From positions 1-64,000 of the forward strand of contig NZ_JALPRD010000010.1 of NCBI RefSeq assembly GCF_023197165.1: DNA of 64,000 nt, given 5' to 3'. The position numbers were made by a program, and so were the translations under genes. Under the pieces are notes generated by a model. That model ran no database searches. It was not told the origin of the DNA and saw nothing but the letters and a program-made list of their open reading frames with translations. Shown in pieces: positions 7,351 through 17,911 of this stretch. Source of the DNA: Sphingopyxis sp. MSC1_008. Lineage in GTDB: Bacteria; Pseudomonadota; Alphaproteobacteria; Sphingomonadales; Sphingomonadaceae. Position 1 is the stretch's first letter, and each line of letters opens with the position of its first letter.

Positions 7351-9407
7351 CCGACTTTCTTCTCGAACTGCGCAGCGAGGAAATCCCGGCGCGGATGCAG
7401 GCTGGCGCGCGCGCCGAGCTGGAAAAGCTGTTCCGGGCGCAGCTCAACGCCGCAGGCCTCGACGCGGGCGACCTCACCATCTGGTCGACCCCGCGCCGCC
7501 TCGCGCTCATCGCGAAGGGCCTTCCCGAGGCGACCGCGGCCGTCAGCGAGGAGCTGAAAGGCCCGCGCAGCAGCGCGCCGCCGCAGGCGCTCGAAGGCTT
7601 CCTTCGCAAGACGGGCCTGACGCAGGACCAGCTCGAAGACCGCGATGGCGTCTATTTCGCAGTCATCGACAAGCCGGGCCGCGCGACCGCCGAAGTGCTG
7701 GCCGAAGCAATCCCTGCGATCGTTCGCGCCTTCGCCTGGCCGAAGTCGATGCGCTGGGGCAAGGACAGCGCGAGCAGCGAAAGCCTGCGCTGGGTGCGCC
7801 CGCTCTCGGGCATTGTCGCGATCTTCGGCGAAGACCTTGTTGCGTGTGAAGTTAGTGGGATTTCCGCCGGTTTCGCAACGCGCGGCCACCGCTTCCACTG
7901 CCCGGGCGAGATCACGATCGGCTCGGCATCGGACTATGCCGAAAAGCTTCGCGCCTGCCACGTCATCGTCGACCATGAGGAGCGCCAGTCGATCATCCGC
8001 GACGGCGCCGTCAAGGCCGCGGCCGACGCCGGGCTGTCGCTCGTCGAGGACGAGGGGCTGGTGATCGAGAATGCGGGCCTCACCGAATGGCCGGTGCCGC
8101 TGCTCGGCCGCTTCGACGAAGCTTTTCTCGAGGTGCCGCCCGAGGTCATCCAGCTGACGGCGCGCGTGAACCAGAAATATTTCGTCGTGAGCGGCAAGGA
8201 CGGGAAGCTCGCCAACGGCTTCGTCTGCACCGCCAATATCGACGCGCATGACGGCGGCAAGGAGGTTGTCGCTGGCAATGAGAAGGTTCTTGCTGCGCGC
8301 CTTTCCGACGCCCGCTTCTTTTGGGAGCAGGATCTCGCCCACCCGCTTGAATCCTATCTTCCGAAGCTTGAGTCGATGCTTCTGTACGAAGGCATGGGGT
8401 CGCTGCGCGAAAAGGCTGATCGCATCTCCGCGCTCGCGGGATGGATCGCCGAGCAATATTTCCCGGAGCGTGACCCGGATACAGCGCGCCGTGCCGGCTT
8501 GCTTGCGAAGGCCGATCTGGCAACCGGAATGGTTGGAGAGTTCCCGGAGCTTCAGGGTGTCATGGGCGGCTATTATGCCAAACAGGGCGGTGAAAAGCCG
8601 GGAACGGTTTCGGCGCTGCAGCAGCAATATGTCGCCGCCGTCGAGGGTTGCATTCCCTCCTGCGTCGCGCTTGCCGACCGCGTCGACACGTTGACACTTT
8701 TCTTCGCGCGCAACATCAAGCCGACCGGCTCGCGGGATCCGTTCGCGCTGCGCCGCGCCGCGCTGCAGACGATCCAGACCATACTCGTCAACGGCACGCG
8801 CCTCAATCTGAAGCGATTGGTTCAGAAGAGTCACGAGATTGCAGCAGCAAATGATGCTATCCGGCAGAATCTGGAAAACGTCGATGGGGCAGCTGTTTCG
8901 GCCGAGCTGCTCGATTTCTTTGCTGACCGCCTCAAGGTCCAGCAGCGCGAAGCCGGCGTCCGACACGACCTGATCGACGCGGTGTTCGCGCTCGGCGGTG
9001 AGGATGATCTTGTTCGCCTGCTCGCCCGCGTGAAGGCGCTGCAGGCGTTCATGGCGACCGAGGATGGCACGAACTTGCTTGCGGGCTACAAGCGCGCGGC
9101 AAATATCCTGAAGCAGGTGGGTGAGGTGAGCGGCAACGCTGCCCCGACGCCGCCGACCGATGCCGACGCCGTGCTGCTCGCCGCACTCGACAGCGCCGAA
9201 CCCGCCGCTTCCGCCGCCGTCGCCGACGAACGCTTCACCGACGCGATGGCCGCGCTCGCCAGCCTCCGCGCCCCGATCGACGCTTTCTTCGACGGCGTGA
9301 TGGTCAACGACCCCGATGAGGCAGTCCGCGCCTATCGCCTTGGCCTGCTCGCGCGCTTCACCGGCGCGGTGCACGGCGTCGCCGATTTCTCGAAGATCGA
9401 GGGATAG
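7347..9407 (+). CDS. glyS: glycyl-tRNA synthetase beta subunit
   Basis: The 686-residue product starts [18 protein letters not shown], the standard GlyS beginning, at a GTG overlapping the glyQ stop (GTGA). A GTG three codons earlier is possible but less typical. The beta subunit provides tRNA recognition and has HD-like and anticodon-binding domains; the C-terminal helical part with FFDGVMVND is present. The protein is full length. Confidence 0.96.
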   Translation: MTDFLLELRSEEIPARMQAGARAELEKLFRAQLNAAGLDAGDLTIWSTPRRLALIAKGLPEATAAVSEELKGPRSSAPPQALEGFLRKTGLTQDQLEDRDGVYFAVIDKPGRATAEVLAEAIPAIVRAFAWPKSMRWGKDSASSESLRWVRPLSGIVAIFGEDLVACEVSGISAGFATRGHRFHCPGEITIGSASDYAEKLRACHVIVDHEERQSIIRDGAVKAAADAGLSLVEDEGLVIENAGLTEWPVPLLGRFDEAFLEVPPEVIQLTARVNQKYFVVSGKDGKLANGFVCTANIDAHDGGKEVVAGNEKVLAARLSDARFFWEQDLAHPLESYLPKLESMLLYEGMGSLREKADRISALAGWIAEQYFPERDPDTARRAGLLAKADLATGMVGEFPELQGVMGGYYAKQGGEKPGTVSALQQQYVAAVEGCIPSCVALADRVDTLTLFFARNIKPTGSRDPFALRRAALQTIQTILVNGTRLNLKRLVQKSHEIAAANDAIRQNLENVDGAAVSAELLDFFADRLKVQQREAGVRHDLIDAVFALGGEDDLVRLLARVKALQAFMATEDGTNLLAGYKRAANILKQVGEVSGNAAPTPPTDADAVLLAALDSAEPAASAAVADERFTDAMAALASLRAPIDAFFDGVMVNDPDEAVRAYRLGLLARFTGAVHGVADFSKIEG

Positions 9408-9434
9408 GCGCGGCTGCGCGCGGGAAGGGATGCC

Positions 9435-9896
9435 ATGAACGAAACGCATCTCGTCTGGATTTTTGCGGTCGGTTTTCCGCTGTTCTTCGTCGCGATGTGG
9501 CTGCTCGTCACGCGTATTCTGTCGTTCGTGGGCTGGTCAAAATACCTACCCGCCTTTGCGTGGGACCGCCCGATCCCCGCCGACGCGGAGCGCTTTTCGT
9601 GGGCGACGATGGTCATCGGCCGCTTTCCGGGCGGGGTCAGCTACAAGAATGCGATGAACGTCTGGCTCGACCAGCGCGGCATCTATCTTCGTCCGCCGCT
9701 CTTTTTTCGCCTGTTTCATCCGCCGCTGCACATTGGCTGGGATCAGATTGCGGCGATCGAACCGCGCAAGACGCTCTGGATCAAAGCCTGGTCGCTTGCC
9801 TTTCGCCGCGACGTACCGATTTTGACGTTCGGCGGCGGCGCGGGGCAGGCGATTTTCGACCATTGGCAGGCCCGTCATGGAGGCAGGCCAGCCTGA
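9435..9896 (+). CDS. membrane-anchored hypothetical protein
   Basis: The 153-residue product MNETHLVWIFAVGFPLFFVA has one strong N-terminal transmembrane helix (about residues 7-32). A soluble part follows with a PH-like pattern: GVSYKNAMNVWLDQRGIYLRPP, then LHIGWDQIAAIEP, as in bacterial pleckstrin-homology-like proteins. That resemblance is weak and is inference only. It follows glyS by 27 bp on the same strand and may be cotranscribed. No motif suggests enzyme activity. Confidence 0.6.
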   Translation: MNETHLVWIFAVGFPLFFVAMWLLVTRILSFVGWSKYLPAFAWDRPIPADAERFSWATMVIGRFPGGVSYKNAMNVWLDQRGIYLRPPLFFRLFHPPLHIGWDQIAAIEPRKTLWIKAWSLAFRRDVPILTFGGGAGQAIFDHWQARHGGRPA

Positions 9897-9916
9897 CACC
9901 GCTAAAGCAAAACTGA

Positions 9917-9938
9917 GTCGACCCGCTTGCGGTTCGAC
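9917..9938 (+). other. short hairpin between the membrane protein gene and ppdK
   Basis: GTCGACCCGC (9917-9926) and GCGGTTCGAC (9929-9938) pair over nine of ten positions. No T-run follows. It may slow transcription or protect an RNA end between the two genes. Confidence 0.3.
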
Positions 9939-9980
9939 CCTATTCCCCCGCCCACCTCCTCCCAGGGGCAGCAGGAGCAT

Positions 9981-12647
9981 ATGATGACGAATATGGTGCA
10001 TTTGTTCGGCGGCGCGGCCACGACGGCCGAGCGCTCGAAGGAATTGCTGGGCGGCAAGGGGTCGAACCTCGCCGAAATGGCCTCGATCGGCCTGCCGGTG
10101 CCCCCGGGTTTTACAATCACCACCGACGTCTGCACTGCCTACTACGCCAATGGCGAGAAATTCCCCGCGGGCCTGATTGAAGAGGTCGCCGCTGGCATCG
10201 TGCATATCGAAGGCATCACCGGCAAAAAGTTCGGCGACCCCGCCGATCCGTTGCTCGTCTCGGTCCGCTCGGGCGCGCGCGTGTCGATGCCGGGGATGAT
10301 GGACACCGTCCTCAACCTCGGGCTCAACGACCGCACCGTCGTCGGCCTGTCCGACGCATCGGGCGATCCGCGCTTCGCGTGGGACAGCTACCGCCGCTTC
10401 GTCCAGATGTACGCCGACGTCGTCATGGGCCTCGACCATGCCGAGTTCGAAGAAGCGCTGGAAATAGCCAAGGAAGACAGAGGCTTCTACCTCGACACGG
10501 AGATGTCGGCTGAAGACTGGCAGGCACTCGTCAAGGAATATCAGGCGATCGTCGAGCGCGAGACCGGCGCGCCGTTCCCGCAGGAGCCGAACGACCAGCT
10601 GTGGGGCGCGGTAGGCGCGGTGTTCGCGAGCTGGGAAAGCGACCGCGCTAAGGTGTATCGCCGTCTGAACTCGATCCCCGCCGAATGGGGCACTGCGGTC
10701 AATATCCAGGCGATGGTGTTCGGCAATATGGGCGACACGTCGGCGACCGGCGTGGCGTTCACCCGCGACCCCGCGACCGGCGAGCGCGCCTGGTACGGCG
10801 AATGGCTGATCAACGCGCAGGGCGAAGACGTCGTCGCGGGCATCCGCACGCCGCAATACCTCACCAAGATCGCGCGCGAAAAGGCGGGCGCCAAGCCGGC
10901 GTCGATGGAAGAGGCGATGCCCGAGACCTTCGAGGAACTCGGCCGCGTCTTCGACACGCTCGAGACGCACTATCGCGACATGCAGGACATCGAGTTCACC
11001 GTCGAACGCGGGACTTTGTGGATGCTCCAGACGCGCTCGGGAAAGCGTACCGCCAAGGCGGCGCTCAAGATCGCGGTCGACATGGCGGCCGAAGGGCTGA
11101 TCACCGAAGAGGAAGCCGTTGGCCGCGTCGATCCGGGCGCGCTCGACCAGCTGCTCCATCCGACGCTCGACCCGAAGGCGCCGCGCGACGTGCTGACCAA
11201 GGGGCTTCCCGCAAGCCCCGGCGCGGCATCGGGCAAGATCATGTTTACCGCCGATGGCGCTGAAAAGGCAGCCGAAATGGGCGAAGCCGTGATCCTCGTC
11301 CGTGTCGAAACCTCGCCAGAAGATATTCACGGCATGCACGCGGCAAAGGGCATCCTGACCGCGCGCGGCGGCATGACGTCACACGCCGCGGTGGTGGCGC
11401 GCGGCATGGGTCGTCCTTGCGTTTCGGGCGCGGGCGGGTTGTCGATCGACGGCGCGGCGCGCATCTTGCGCGTTGGCGGGCGTGAACTGCGCGAAGGCGA
11501 CATCCTGACCCTCGACGGCTCGACCGGCGAAGTGATGGCGGGCGAGGTTCCGACCTTGCTTCCCGAACTCGTCGGCGATTTCGGCACGCTGATGGTGTGG
11601 GCCGACAAGGTTCGCCGCATGAAGGTGCGCGCCAATGCCGAAACGCCGCAGGATGCGCAGGTCGCGCGCGATTTCGGCGCAGAGGGCATTGGCCTCTGCC
11701 GCACCGAGCATATGTTCTTCGACGCCGCGCGCATCACTGCGGTGCGCGAGATGATCCTCGCCGACAGCGAAGCCGGCCGCCGCGCTGCGCTTGCGAAGTT
11801 ACTCCCCGAACAGCGCGGTGACTTTGCCGCGATCTTCGGCGTGATGGCGGGGCTTCCCGTCACGATCCGCCTGCTCGATCCGCCGCTCCATGAATTCCTG
11901 CCGACGCGCGAAGAGGATTTCGCCGATGTCGCCGAGGCTGCGGGGGTGGGCATCGAGGCATTGAAGGCGCGTGCGAACGAGCTGCACGAATTCAACCCGA
12001 TGCTCGGTCATCGCGGATGCCGTCTCGGCGTCACCTACCCCGAAATCTACGAGATGCAGGCGCGTGCGATCTTCGAGGCGGCGTGTGACGTTGCTGCCGA
12101 GACCGGCGCGGCGCCGATTCCCGAGGTGATGATCCCGCTCGTCGCCACACGCCGCGAGTTCGACCTGATGAAGGCGGTCGTAGACGCGCAGGCGAAGGCC
12201 GTGTTTGCCGAGAAGGGCCGCGAGATCGCTTATCTTGTCGGCACGATGATCGAACTGCCGCGCGCCGCGCTGATGGCCGGGGAAATCGCCGAGAGCGCCG
12301 AATTCTTCAGCTTCGGCACCAACGACCTGACGCAGACGACGATCGGCATTAGCCGTGACGACGCGGGCCGCTTCCTGACGCAATATGTCGACAAGGGCAT
12401 TTTCCTGACCGACCCGTTCGTCAGCCTCGACGTCGAGGGCGTCGGGCAGCTGATCGAGATTGCCGCCGATCGCGGACGCAAGACGCGCCCCGACGTCAAG
12501 CTCGGCATCTGCGGCGAGCATGGCGGCGACGCGCCGAGCATCCATTTCTGCGAAAAGACGGGCCTCGACTATGTCAGCGCCTCGCCTTACCGTGTCCCCA
12601 TCGCCCGGCTCGCGGCCGCACAGGCTGCGCTGAAAAAGGGCAAATAA
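9981..12647 (+). CDS. ppdK: pyruvate, phosphate dikinase
   Basis: The 888-residue enzyme interconverts pyruvate, ATP and phosphate with PEP, AMP and pyrophosphate. The N-terminal nucleotide-binding domain starts VHLFGGAATTAERSKELLGGKG. The swivelling phosphohistidine motif is GGMTSHAAVVARGMG near residues 466-480. The C-terminal TIM-barrel domain carries the catalytic cysteine in GICGEHGGD. GGAG at 9974-9977 favours translation from the second ATG (9984); the first is at 9981. The plus-strand ATG-less extension from 9927 was rejected. It stands upstream of, but 14 bp from, the DUF1214 gene. Confidence 0.96.
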   Translation: MMTNMVHLFGGAATTAERSKELLGGKGSNLAEMASIGLPVPPGFTITTDVCTAYYANGEKFPAGLIEEVAAGIVHIEGITGKKFGDPADPLLVSVRSGARVSMPGMMDTVLNLGLNDRTVVGLSDASGDPRFAWDSYRRFVQMYADVVMGLDHAEFEEALEIAKEDRGFYLDTEMSAEDWQALVKEYQAIVERETGAPFPQEPNDQLWGAVGAVFASWESDRAKVYRRLNSIPAEWGTAVNIQAMVFGNMGDTSATGVAFTRDPATGERAWYGEWLINAQGEDVVAGIRTPQYLTKIAREKAGAKPASMEEAMPETFEELGRVFDTLETHYRDMQDIEFTVERGTLWMLQTRSGKRTAKAALKIAVDMAAEGLITEEEAVGRVDPGALDQLLHPTLDPKAPRDVLTKGLPASPGAASGKIMFTADGAEKAAEMGEAVILVRVETSPEDIHGMHAAKGILTARGGMTSHAAVVARGMGRPCVSGAGGLSIDGAARILRVGGRELREGDILTLDGSTGEVMAGEVPTLLPELVGDFGTLMVWADKVRRMKVRANAETPQDAQVARDFGAEGIGLCRTEHMFFDAARITAVREMILADSEAGRRAALAKLLPEQRGDFAAIFGVMAGLPVTIRLLDPPLHEFLPTREEDFADVAEAAGVGIEALKARANELHEFNPMLGHRGCRLGVTYPEIYEMQARAIFEAACDVAAETGAAPIPEVMIPLVATRREFDLMKAVVDAQAKAVFAEKGREIAYLVGTMIELPRAALMAGEIAESAEFFSFGTNDLTQTTIGISRDDAGRFLTQYVDKGIFLTDPFVSLDVEGVGQLIEIAADRGRKTRPDVKLGICGEHGGDAPSIHFCEKTGLDYVSASPYRVPIARLAAAQAALKKGK

Positions 12648-12661
12648 CCGGGGGAACGCGC

Positions 12662-13237
12662 ATGAAGGGCTGGCACCGCTATACGATCACCTTGGTGGGC
12701 GGATTGGCGGTGGGGCTCGGCGCGGCGTGGGCCATAACTGGCGGCGGGCTGCGCGACGGCGGAATCGAGAACGGTCCCTGGTCGACCTCGCTCGGTTACG
12801 GCACCAAGGCAACGGACCCGATCACGCGCGCCGCGGTGGCGCGCGCGGGGCTGCTCGCGCTGCCGGCGAAGGAAACCGTCTATTGGGCGGCGAAGACCGA
12901 CGCCGCGGGTGCGCCGCTCGACGGCAATTGCCGTTACAGCCTGTCAGGGACGCCGCTCGACGCGCGCTGGTGGAGCGTCACCATCTATGATGAAGCGGGC
13001 TATCTCGTCGCCAACCCGGCAAACATCTGGTCGGTGAACGGCGCCAATGTCGCGCTCGACGCCAATGGCAAATGGCGCGTCACGATTGCCCCGGCAAAGC
13101 CCGCTGAGGGCGCGTGGCTGCCCGGCACCAAGGGGCAGCCCTTCCACCTGACTCTGCGCATGTATAACCCCGGTAAGGCCTTCCGCGCCGGGCCGGAGAA
13201 GGCATCGCTCCCGCAAATCGTGAAGGAGGGCTGCTGA
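12662..13237 (+). CDS. DUF1214 membrane-anchored protein
   Basis: The 191-residue product has an N-terminal membrane anchor (about residues 7-27). The DUF1214 pattern follows: PWSTSLGYGTKATDPITRAAVARAG, then CRYSLSGTPLDARWWSVTIYD and LTLRMYNPG. These domains are normally the C-terminal half of larger proteins that also contain DUF1254. Here DUF1254 is encoded separately by the next gene, 1 bp downstream. The function of the pair is unknown. Confidence 0.8.
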   Translation: MKGWHRYTITLVGGLAVGLGAAWAITGGGLRDGGIENGPWSTSLGYGTKATDPITRAAVARAGLLALPAKETVYWAAKTDAAGAPLDGNCRYSLSGTPLDARWWSVTIYDEAGYLVANPANIWSVNGANVALDANGKWRVTIAPAKPAEGAWLPGTKGQPFHLTLRMYNPGKAFRAGPEKASLPQIVKEGC

Positions 13238-13238
13238 G

Positions 13239-13766
13239 ATGCGCAAATGGCTCGGTCCGCTCGCCTTCGGCCTCATCGTCGCGGCTGCCACCGCCTACGC
13301 GGCGATCTGGGCGATTCCCTATGGCCTGATGAGTGTCGCGATCGAGCGGCTGGGGCAGGGCGGCGTCAACACCATGTCCTATGGCAACCTTGCGACGCCC
13401 GAGCGCCAGCCGGTCGTGCGGCCGAGCCCCGACCTCGCCTATTCGAGCTGCCCCTATGACCTTTCGGACGGGCCGATCGCGATCGACGTCGCGCCGGTGC
13501 CGGGCCGCTACAGCTCGCTCAGCATCTTCGACGCCGCGACCGACGTGATTTTCGTGCGCAACGACGTCGAGGCGGGCGGCAAGCCGTTTCGAATCATCGT
13601 CGCGCGCGCGGGGCAGGCGGTGCCCAGAGGCGCCGAAACCGTCCGCACGAACCATGATCATGGTATCGCGCTGATCCGTCTTTTGCTGAAAGAGCCCGCG
13701 GAAATCGGTGGGCTCGACGCGATCCGCCGCCAATCGTCGTGCGGAACGGTCACAAAGCTGAAATAG
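13239..13766 (+). CDS. DUF1254 membrane-anchored protein
   Basis: The 175-residue product MRKWLGPLAFGLIVAAATAY has an N-terminal transmembrane helix and a DUF1254 domain (RPSPDLAYSSCPYDLSDGPIAIDVAP, GRYSSLSIFDAATDVIF). Its start lies 1 bp after the DUF1214 stop, so the two are coupled and probably form a complex at the inner membrane, an inference from the frequent fusion of the two domains. The tRNA-Arg gene follows. Confidence 0.8.
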   Translation: MRKWLGPLAFGLIVAAATAYAAIWAIPYGLMSVAIERLGQGGVNTMSYGNLATPERQPVVRPSPDLAYSSCPYDLSDGPIAIDVAPVPGRYSSLSIFDAATDVIFVRNDVEAGGKPFRIIVARAGQAVPRGAETVRTNHDHGIALIRLLLKEPAEIGGLDAIRRQSSCGTVTKLK

Positions 13767-13810
13767 GGGGTTGCGCCCCCGCGCGACGGGTCTTAAAGGC
13801 GCCTCTCCAC

Positions 13811-13887
13811 GCACCCGTAGCTCAGCTGGATAGAGCATCAGACTACGAATCTGAGGGTCGGACGTTCGAATCGTTCCGGGTGCGCCA
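13811..13887 (+). tRNA. tRNA-Arg(ACG)
   Basis: The 77-nt cloverleaf has acceptor arms GCACCCG/CGGGTGC, D-arm GCTCAGCTGGATAGAGC, anticodon loop CTACGAA (anticodon ACG), T-loop TTCGAAT and an encoded CCA. The ACG anticodon, read as ICG after deamination, is the major bacterial Arg tRNA for CGN codons. Nothing further is recognisable between it and the receptor gene at 14098. Confidence 0.97.
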
Positions 13888-14097
13888 TTCCCTTCCTGCC
13901 ATGGTCCGATGCTGCCGGAAGAGCGGGTTTCTCCATATCCATACATCGACGAAGCGGGCTTCGGCGCGGCTCATCAAAGCGCCGATGCGCATGCGGACTT
14001 GATCGACACCAAGCGGTTCTGAAAGCCGCCGTTGGCACGCATACCGCCCCGTTTTGGAAGCGCGGCGGCTGCGTGCCGGATCTTTTGCCAGCTACAT

Positions 14098-16953
14098 CTA
14101 CATCTTGAAGCTGGCGCGGACGTAATAATAGCGGCCGGGCAAGTCATAGGCGGTCGGATCGAAATTGTTGAGATCGCAGCTGATGCAACCCGGCGCCTTG
14201 ACGTTGAACAAATTGTTCACGCCGAGCGCGAAGCCGAATGCCTCGGGATCGTCCGCCGGGAACCAGCGCAGCTGGAAGTCGGTGTAGAAACGGGCTTTCA
14301 GCTTGTTGTCGTCGGCCAGCGGTTCCCTGATCGCCGAAACATAACGGCCGGTCAGCGTCGCGCCGATCGATGTGCCGTCCCAATCGATGATGCCGACCGA
14401 CTTCCATTTGGGGAAGGTCTGGCTGGGGCTGCCCTGTTCGGTCCCCTCGCGGCTGACAACCAGCTGGCCGTCGGCAGTCGGCACGATCACGTCATATTGC
14501 GTGAGGAACGTATTGTTCCAGGTGAAGCCGAACCGGCCGGCCGCGGTCTTCTGCGTCCGGTAGGTCAGGTTGGCGTCGATCCCTTTGGTACGGATGCCGG
14601 CGATATTCTGGAGTAGGCCCTCGACAAAGGTCAGCTGTCCTCCCCCCGGCGCGCGGGTGACGAGTGCACAGGCTTCTGCATCATTTTGCCCGACGCATTG
14701 GGCCAGCGTGATCTCGGCATTCACCGACTGGATCGCGCCTTTGATCTTGATGTCGTAATAATTGGCCTCGATCGACAGGCCGGGGATGAAGCCGGGGCTG
14801 TAGACGCCGCCGAAGATCCAGCTGCGCGAGCTTTCGGGCGCCAGATCCTGATTGCCGCCGACCAGCACCGAGATTTGCGGATTCGCCTGGGCATAGCCCG
14901 CCGCCGGAACCCCCTGTGCGATACAATTGGCCCGGACCGTCGAGTTGTTGTTCCAGTTCTGGCCCGTCGTGGTCGAGGTTGAGCAGGGGTCGTTGATCGA
15001 CTGGTCGAAGCGCGACTGGGTGCCGAACAATTCGCCGATCGACGGCGCGCGGAAGCCTTCGGCATAGGAAGCGCGGAGGCGCAAATCCTGAATAGGCTTC
15101 CAGTTCACGCCGCCCTTCAGCGTCGTCGTCGAGCCCGACGTCGAATAGTCCGACCAGCGCACCGCGCCGGTGAATTCGAGCAGGTCGAAGAAGGGCGTGT
15201 CGGACAGGACCGGCGCGCTGAGTTCGGCATAGGCTTCCTTGACGTCATAACTTCCGCGCGTCGGCAGCGCCGGGATGTCCGAACTGAAACCCGCGGCGAC
15301 GATCGGGTCGGGATCGAAGCTGCCCTTGAGCTTTCGATATTCGGCCCCGATGGCGATGCCGAGCGGCCCGCCGGGGAGGTCGAACAGGCTGCCGGTGATG
15401 TTGGCCGACGCGCTGAAGGTCGACTGGCGGCTGCGGTCGCGCTGGGTGAATATGACATAGTCGAGCATCGGCTGGGTGATCGAACCGACGCCGCCGAAGA
15501 TGTTGAAGGGCACGCATTCGCCGGTGCAGTCGGCGACCGGGCCGAGCGCTTGGCGCAGGCGATCCGAATTGATGTTGCCAAACATCGTCTGCTTGGCCTT
15601 GTTGCGGCCATAAGCGGCGTTGATGTCCCAATACCATTTTCCGCCGCCCGCATCGAAGCTGCCATCGAGCGTCGCGACGCCATAGACGGTCGTCACCGTC
15701 TGGTTGAAGCGGCGCGGACCACCCTCGACGAAGCGCCGATAGACCAGATCGGTATTGCTCGCGTCGAGCGTCACCCCGAACGGGTTGAAGGGGTTGGTGG
15801 CATCGACAGTGATCGCGTCGAGCACCGGCGTCAGCCCCGCCGCGGGGCCGAAACCGAAGGGCAGCGGCGCGGCCTGGTTTTTCGATTTGCGCTGGTTCCA
15901 GATCCCGCGAACCGAGAAATTGATGCTGTCGGAGATTTCCTGCCGCGCGTTGACGAAGGCGCCATAGCGTTCGACCGGGATCTGCAGATAGTTGAACGGG
16001 CCGAAATTGAAGCGGTCGGCGTCGGTGAAGGTCTTGAAATCGCTCGCCGGGTCGGTCGGATTGCCCGCGTTGTACACGGGATTGCGGCCGATCACCGGGC
16101 CGCGCAGCGTCAGGTCGTTGCCGAAGACGATAAAGCGTCCGAGCGGCACGAAGCCCGAGCAGCCGCCGTCGAGGCAGGTGTCGGAGTAGGGCGCGGGAAA
16201 CCGCGAAATCGCGCGACTACCCGCCAAAACACCGTTCTGGTGGACATAGTTGGCGCCGACGACGACCTGTGTCGGACCGCGGCCGTTGCCCCAGCTTACC
16301 TGCGCGCTCTTGGTAAAGCCGTCGCCTTGGCCAAATCCGCCGACCTGCGCGCTGGCGCGCAGCCCTTCCTGACTTCGCTTGGTGATGATGTTGACGACGC
16401 CGGCAATCGCATCGGACCCGTAAATCGCCGAGGCGCCGTCCTGCAGCACTTCGATGCGCTCGATCGCGCTTTCGGGGATCGAGTTGAGGTCGGTCGAGCC
16501 GGGCACGCCGCTCGCCGAAGCGCCGTTCACATAGCGGATGCCGTCGACGAGCACGAGCACGCGGCGCGACCCGAGGTAACGCAGGTCGATTTCGGCGGCG
16601 CCGGCGCCGACACCGCCGCCGTCGGGCGGATTGCCGAGGTTGCCGCTGTTGTTGAACTTGCTGTTGAGACCGCCGCCCGAACTCGGCAGGCGCTGGAGCA
16701 CGTCATTGACCGACGCGAGGCCGGTCTTGGCGATATCGTCCTGCCCGACATAAACGATCGGCGCTTCCTGATCGAGCGGGTCGCGGCGAATGCGCGAGCC
16801 GGTCACGACGATGGTTTCGCCCGACGTTTCGGCCGTGGTATCTTGTGGGGGCTGCCCCGTTTGCTGGGCTTGGCCGGGCGAAGCGTTCGCCAATGCCGCC
16901 GCGATGGCGATGCCCGCCGTTCCAGACCGGGCAAACAGCTCGAACTTGGTCAT
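14098..16953 (-). CDS. TonB-dependent outer membrane receptor
   Basis: The 951-residue protein has a signal peptide, a Gln/Thr-rich linker, and a TonB-box-like segment just before [19 protein letters not shown] plug domain spans about residues 60-180 ([45 protein letters not shown]). A long beta-barrel follows and ends [10 protein letters not shown]. It belongs to the large receptors that import unknown siderophores, sugars or oligomers, abundant in sphingomonads. No transporter or enzyme gene adjoins it, so the substrate cannot be inferred. The 178 bp upstream presumably hold its promoter. Confidence 0.93.
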   Translation of the reverse strand: MTKFELFARSGTAGIAIAAALANASPGQAQQTGQPPQDTTAETSGETIVVTGSRIRRDPLDQEAPIVYVGQDDIAKTGLASVNDVLQRLPSSGGGLNSKFNNSGNLGNPPDGGGVGAGAAEIDLRYLGSRRVLVLVDGIRYVNGASASGVPGSTDLNSIPESAIERIEVLQDGASAIYGSDAIAGVVNIITKRSQEGLRASAQVGGFGQGDGFTKSAQVSWGNGRGPTQVVVGANYVHQNGVLAGSRAISRFPAPYSDTCLDGGCSGFVPLGRFIVFGNDLTLRGPVIGRNPVYNAGNPTDPASDFKTFTDADRFNFGPFNYLQIPVERYGAFVNARQEISDSINFSVRGIWNQRKSKNQAAPLPFGFGPAAGLTPVLDAITVDATNPFNPFGVTLDASNTDLVYRRFVEGGPRRFNQTVTTVYGVATLDGSFDAGGGKWYWDINAAYGRNKAKQTMFGNINSDRLRQALGPVADCTGECVPFNIFGGVGSITQPMLDYVIFTQRDRSRQSTFSASANITGSLFDLPGGPLGIAIGAEYRKLKGSFDPDPIVAAGFSSDIPALPTRGSYDVKEAYAELSAPVLSDTPFFDLLEFTGAVRWSDYSTSGSTTTLKGGVNWKPIQDLRLRASYAEGFRAPSIGELFGTQSRFDQSINDPCSTSTTTGQNWNNNSTVRANCIAQGVPAAGYAQANPQISVLVGGNQDLAPESSRSWIFGGVYSPGFIPGLSIEANYYDIKIKGAIQSVNAEITLAQCVGQNDAEACALVTRAPGGGQLTFVEGLLQNIAGIRTKGIDANLTYRTQKTAAGRFGFTWNNTFLTQYDVIVPTADGQLVVSREGTEQGSPSQTFPKWKSVGIIDWDGTSIGATLTGRYVSAIREPLADDNKLKARFYTDFQLRWFPADDPEAFGFALGVNNLFNVKAPGCISCDLNNFDPTAYDLPGRYYYVRASFKM

Positions 16954-17131
16954 GATCCTCTCCTCCTGTTATTTTTCAGGCATATGCGAGGGGTCATCGG
17001 ACGGAGTCCGGAGACCCTCGGCTGCAACGCTTCTGAAAAGGATTAGGGTGAGGAGAAAACGACCGCCTGACACGAATGGCGCGGTACTGTGGCCTGAAGG
17101 TCACAGTGCGCCGAGTTCCGGGAAATCGATG

Positions 17132-17911
17132 CTAAAACGCGCGGTGCGCCGCCGCCGCATGAGTTTTTTCCGGCATGGCGAGCATTACTGCGGCACCGAC
17201 CAGGATAAGCGTCGGGGCGTCGTTGGCCAGCGCGCGCGTTGCAAGGCCAAGCAGGTCGAGGCGTGTCGTGAGCCGCTGTTCGTCGTCGCGGCTGACGTTG
17301 CAGGCGATCATGACCGGCATATCGGCGGGCATGCCCGCGCCGATGAGGCCGCGGGCGATCTCGGCAGCTGCGTCGCGTCCCATGTAGAAGGCAAGGGTCG
17401 ATCCGCAGCGCGCAAGCGAGGTCCAGTCGAGATCGAGCGCCGCACCGCGCCGGCTGTGCGCGGTGACAAAACGGACGTCGCGCGCGACGCCGCGGAGCGA
17501 GAGCGATATTTTCGCCGACGCAGCGGCGGCGCTCGCGGCGGTAATGCCGGGGCAGACGAAAACGGGATGGCCTGCAGCGTGCAAGGCGGCAATTTCCTCG
17601 GTCGAACGGCCGAATAACGAAGGGTCGCCGCCCTTCAGGCGCACGACGCGCTTGCCCGCCGCGGCGGCCGCCACCAGCAGCGCGTCGATCTCCTGCTGCT
17701 CCTTCGAATGGCGTCCCGAACGCTTGCCGACGCTGACGCGTTCGACGCCCGCCGGGATGAGATCGAGAACGGCAGGGGCGACGAGGGCATCGTGGAATAT
17801 GATGTCGGCGCGTTCGATGAGCCGGACCGCCTTGCGCGTCAAAAGGTCGGGGTCGCCGGGGCCGGCGCCGACGAGCCAGACGGTGCCGCGCGGGAAATCG
17901 TCAGGCTGCAT
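17132..17911 (-). CDS. cobA: uroporphyrinogen-III C-methyltransferase
   Basis: The 259-residue enzyme methylates uroporphyrinogen III twice to precorrin-2, the precursor of siroheme and cobalamin. Visible signatures are VWLVGAGPGDPDLLTRKAVRLI, VRLKGGDPSLFGR and PGITAASAAAA. It lacks the CysG oxidase/ferrochelatase domains. It is the last gene of the nitrate operon and overlaps nasA by 11 bp, which matches the need of NirB for siroheme. A longer in-frame start at 18022 lies deep inside nasA and was rejected. Confidence 0.94.
   Translation of the reverse strand: MQPDDFPRGTVWLVGAGPGDPDLLTRKAVRLIERADIIFHDALVAPAVLDLIPAGVERVSVGKRSGRHSKEQQEIDALLVAAAAAGKRVVRLKGGDPSLFGRSTEEIAALHAAGHPVFVCPGITAASAAAASAKISLSLRGVARDVRFVTAHSRRGAALDLDWTSLARCGSTLAFYMGRDAAAEIARGLIGAGMPADMPVMIACNVSRDDEQRLTTRLDLLGLATRALANDAPTLILVGAAVMLAMPEKTHAAAAHRAF

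Noticed and set aside
7248..9449. 733-codon open frame on the minus strand
   Set aside because: It is fully antisense to glyS, which has unmistakable family motifs. Long antisense frames are expected in GC-rich genes, and the translation shows no domain.
9546..11339. 597-codon open frame on the minus strand
   Set aside because: Antisense to ppdK and the preceding membrane-protein gene; Arg/His-rich shadow translation without motifs.
13838..14038. small minus-strand ORF ending in HPERFERPTLRFVV
   Set aside because: It reads through tRNA-Arg; the ERFERPTLRF tail is the usual translation artefact of a tRNA complement.
15550..17046. 498-codon open frame on the plus strand
   Set aside because: Antisense to the TonB-dependent receptor; no recognisable domain.
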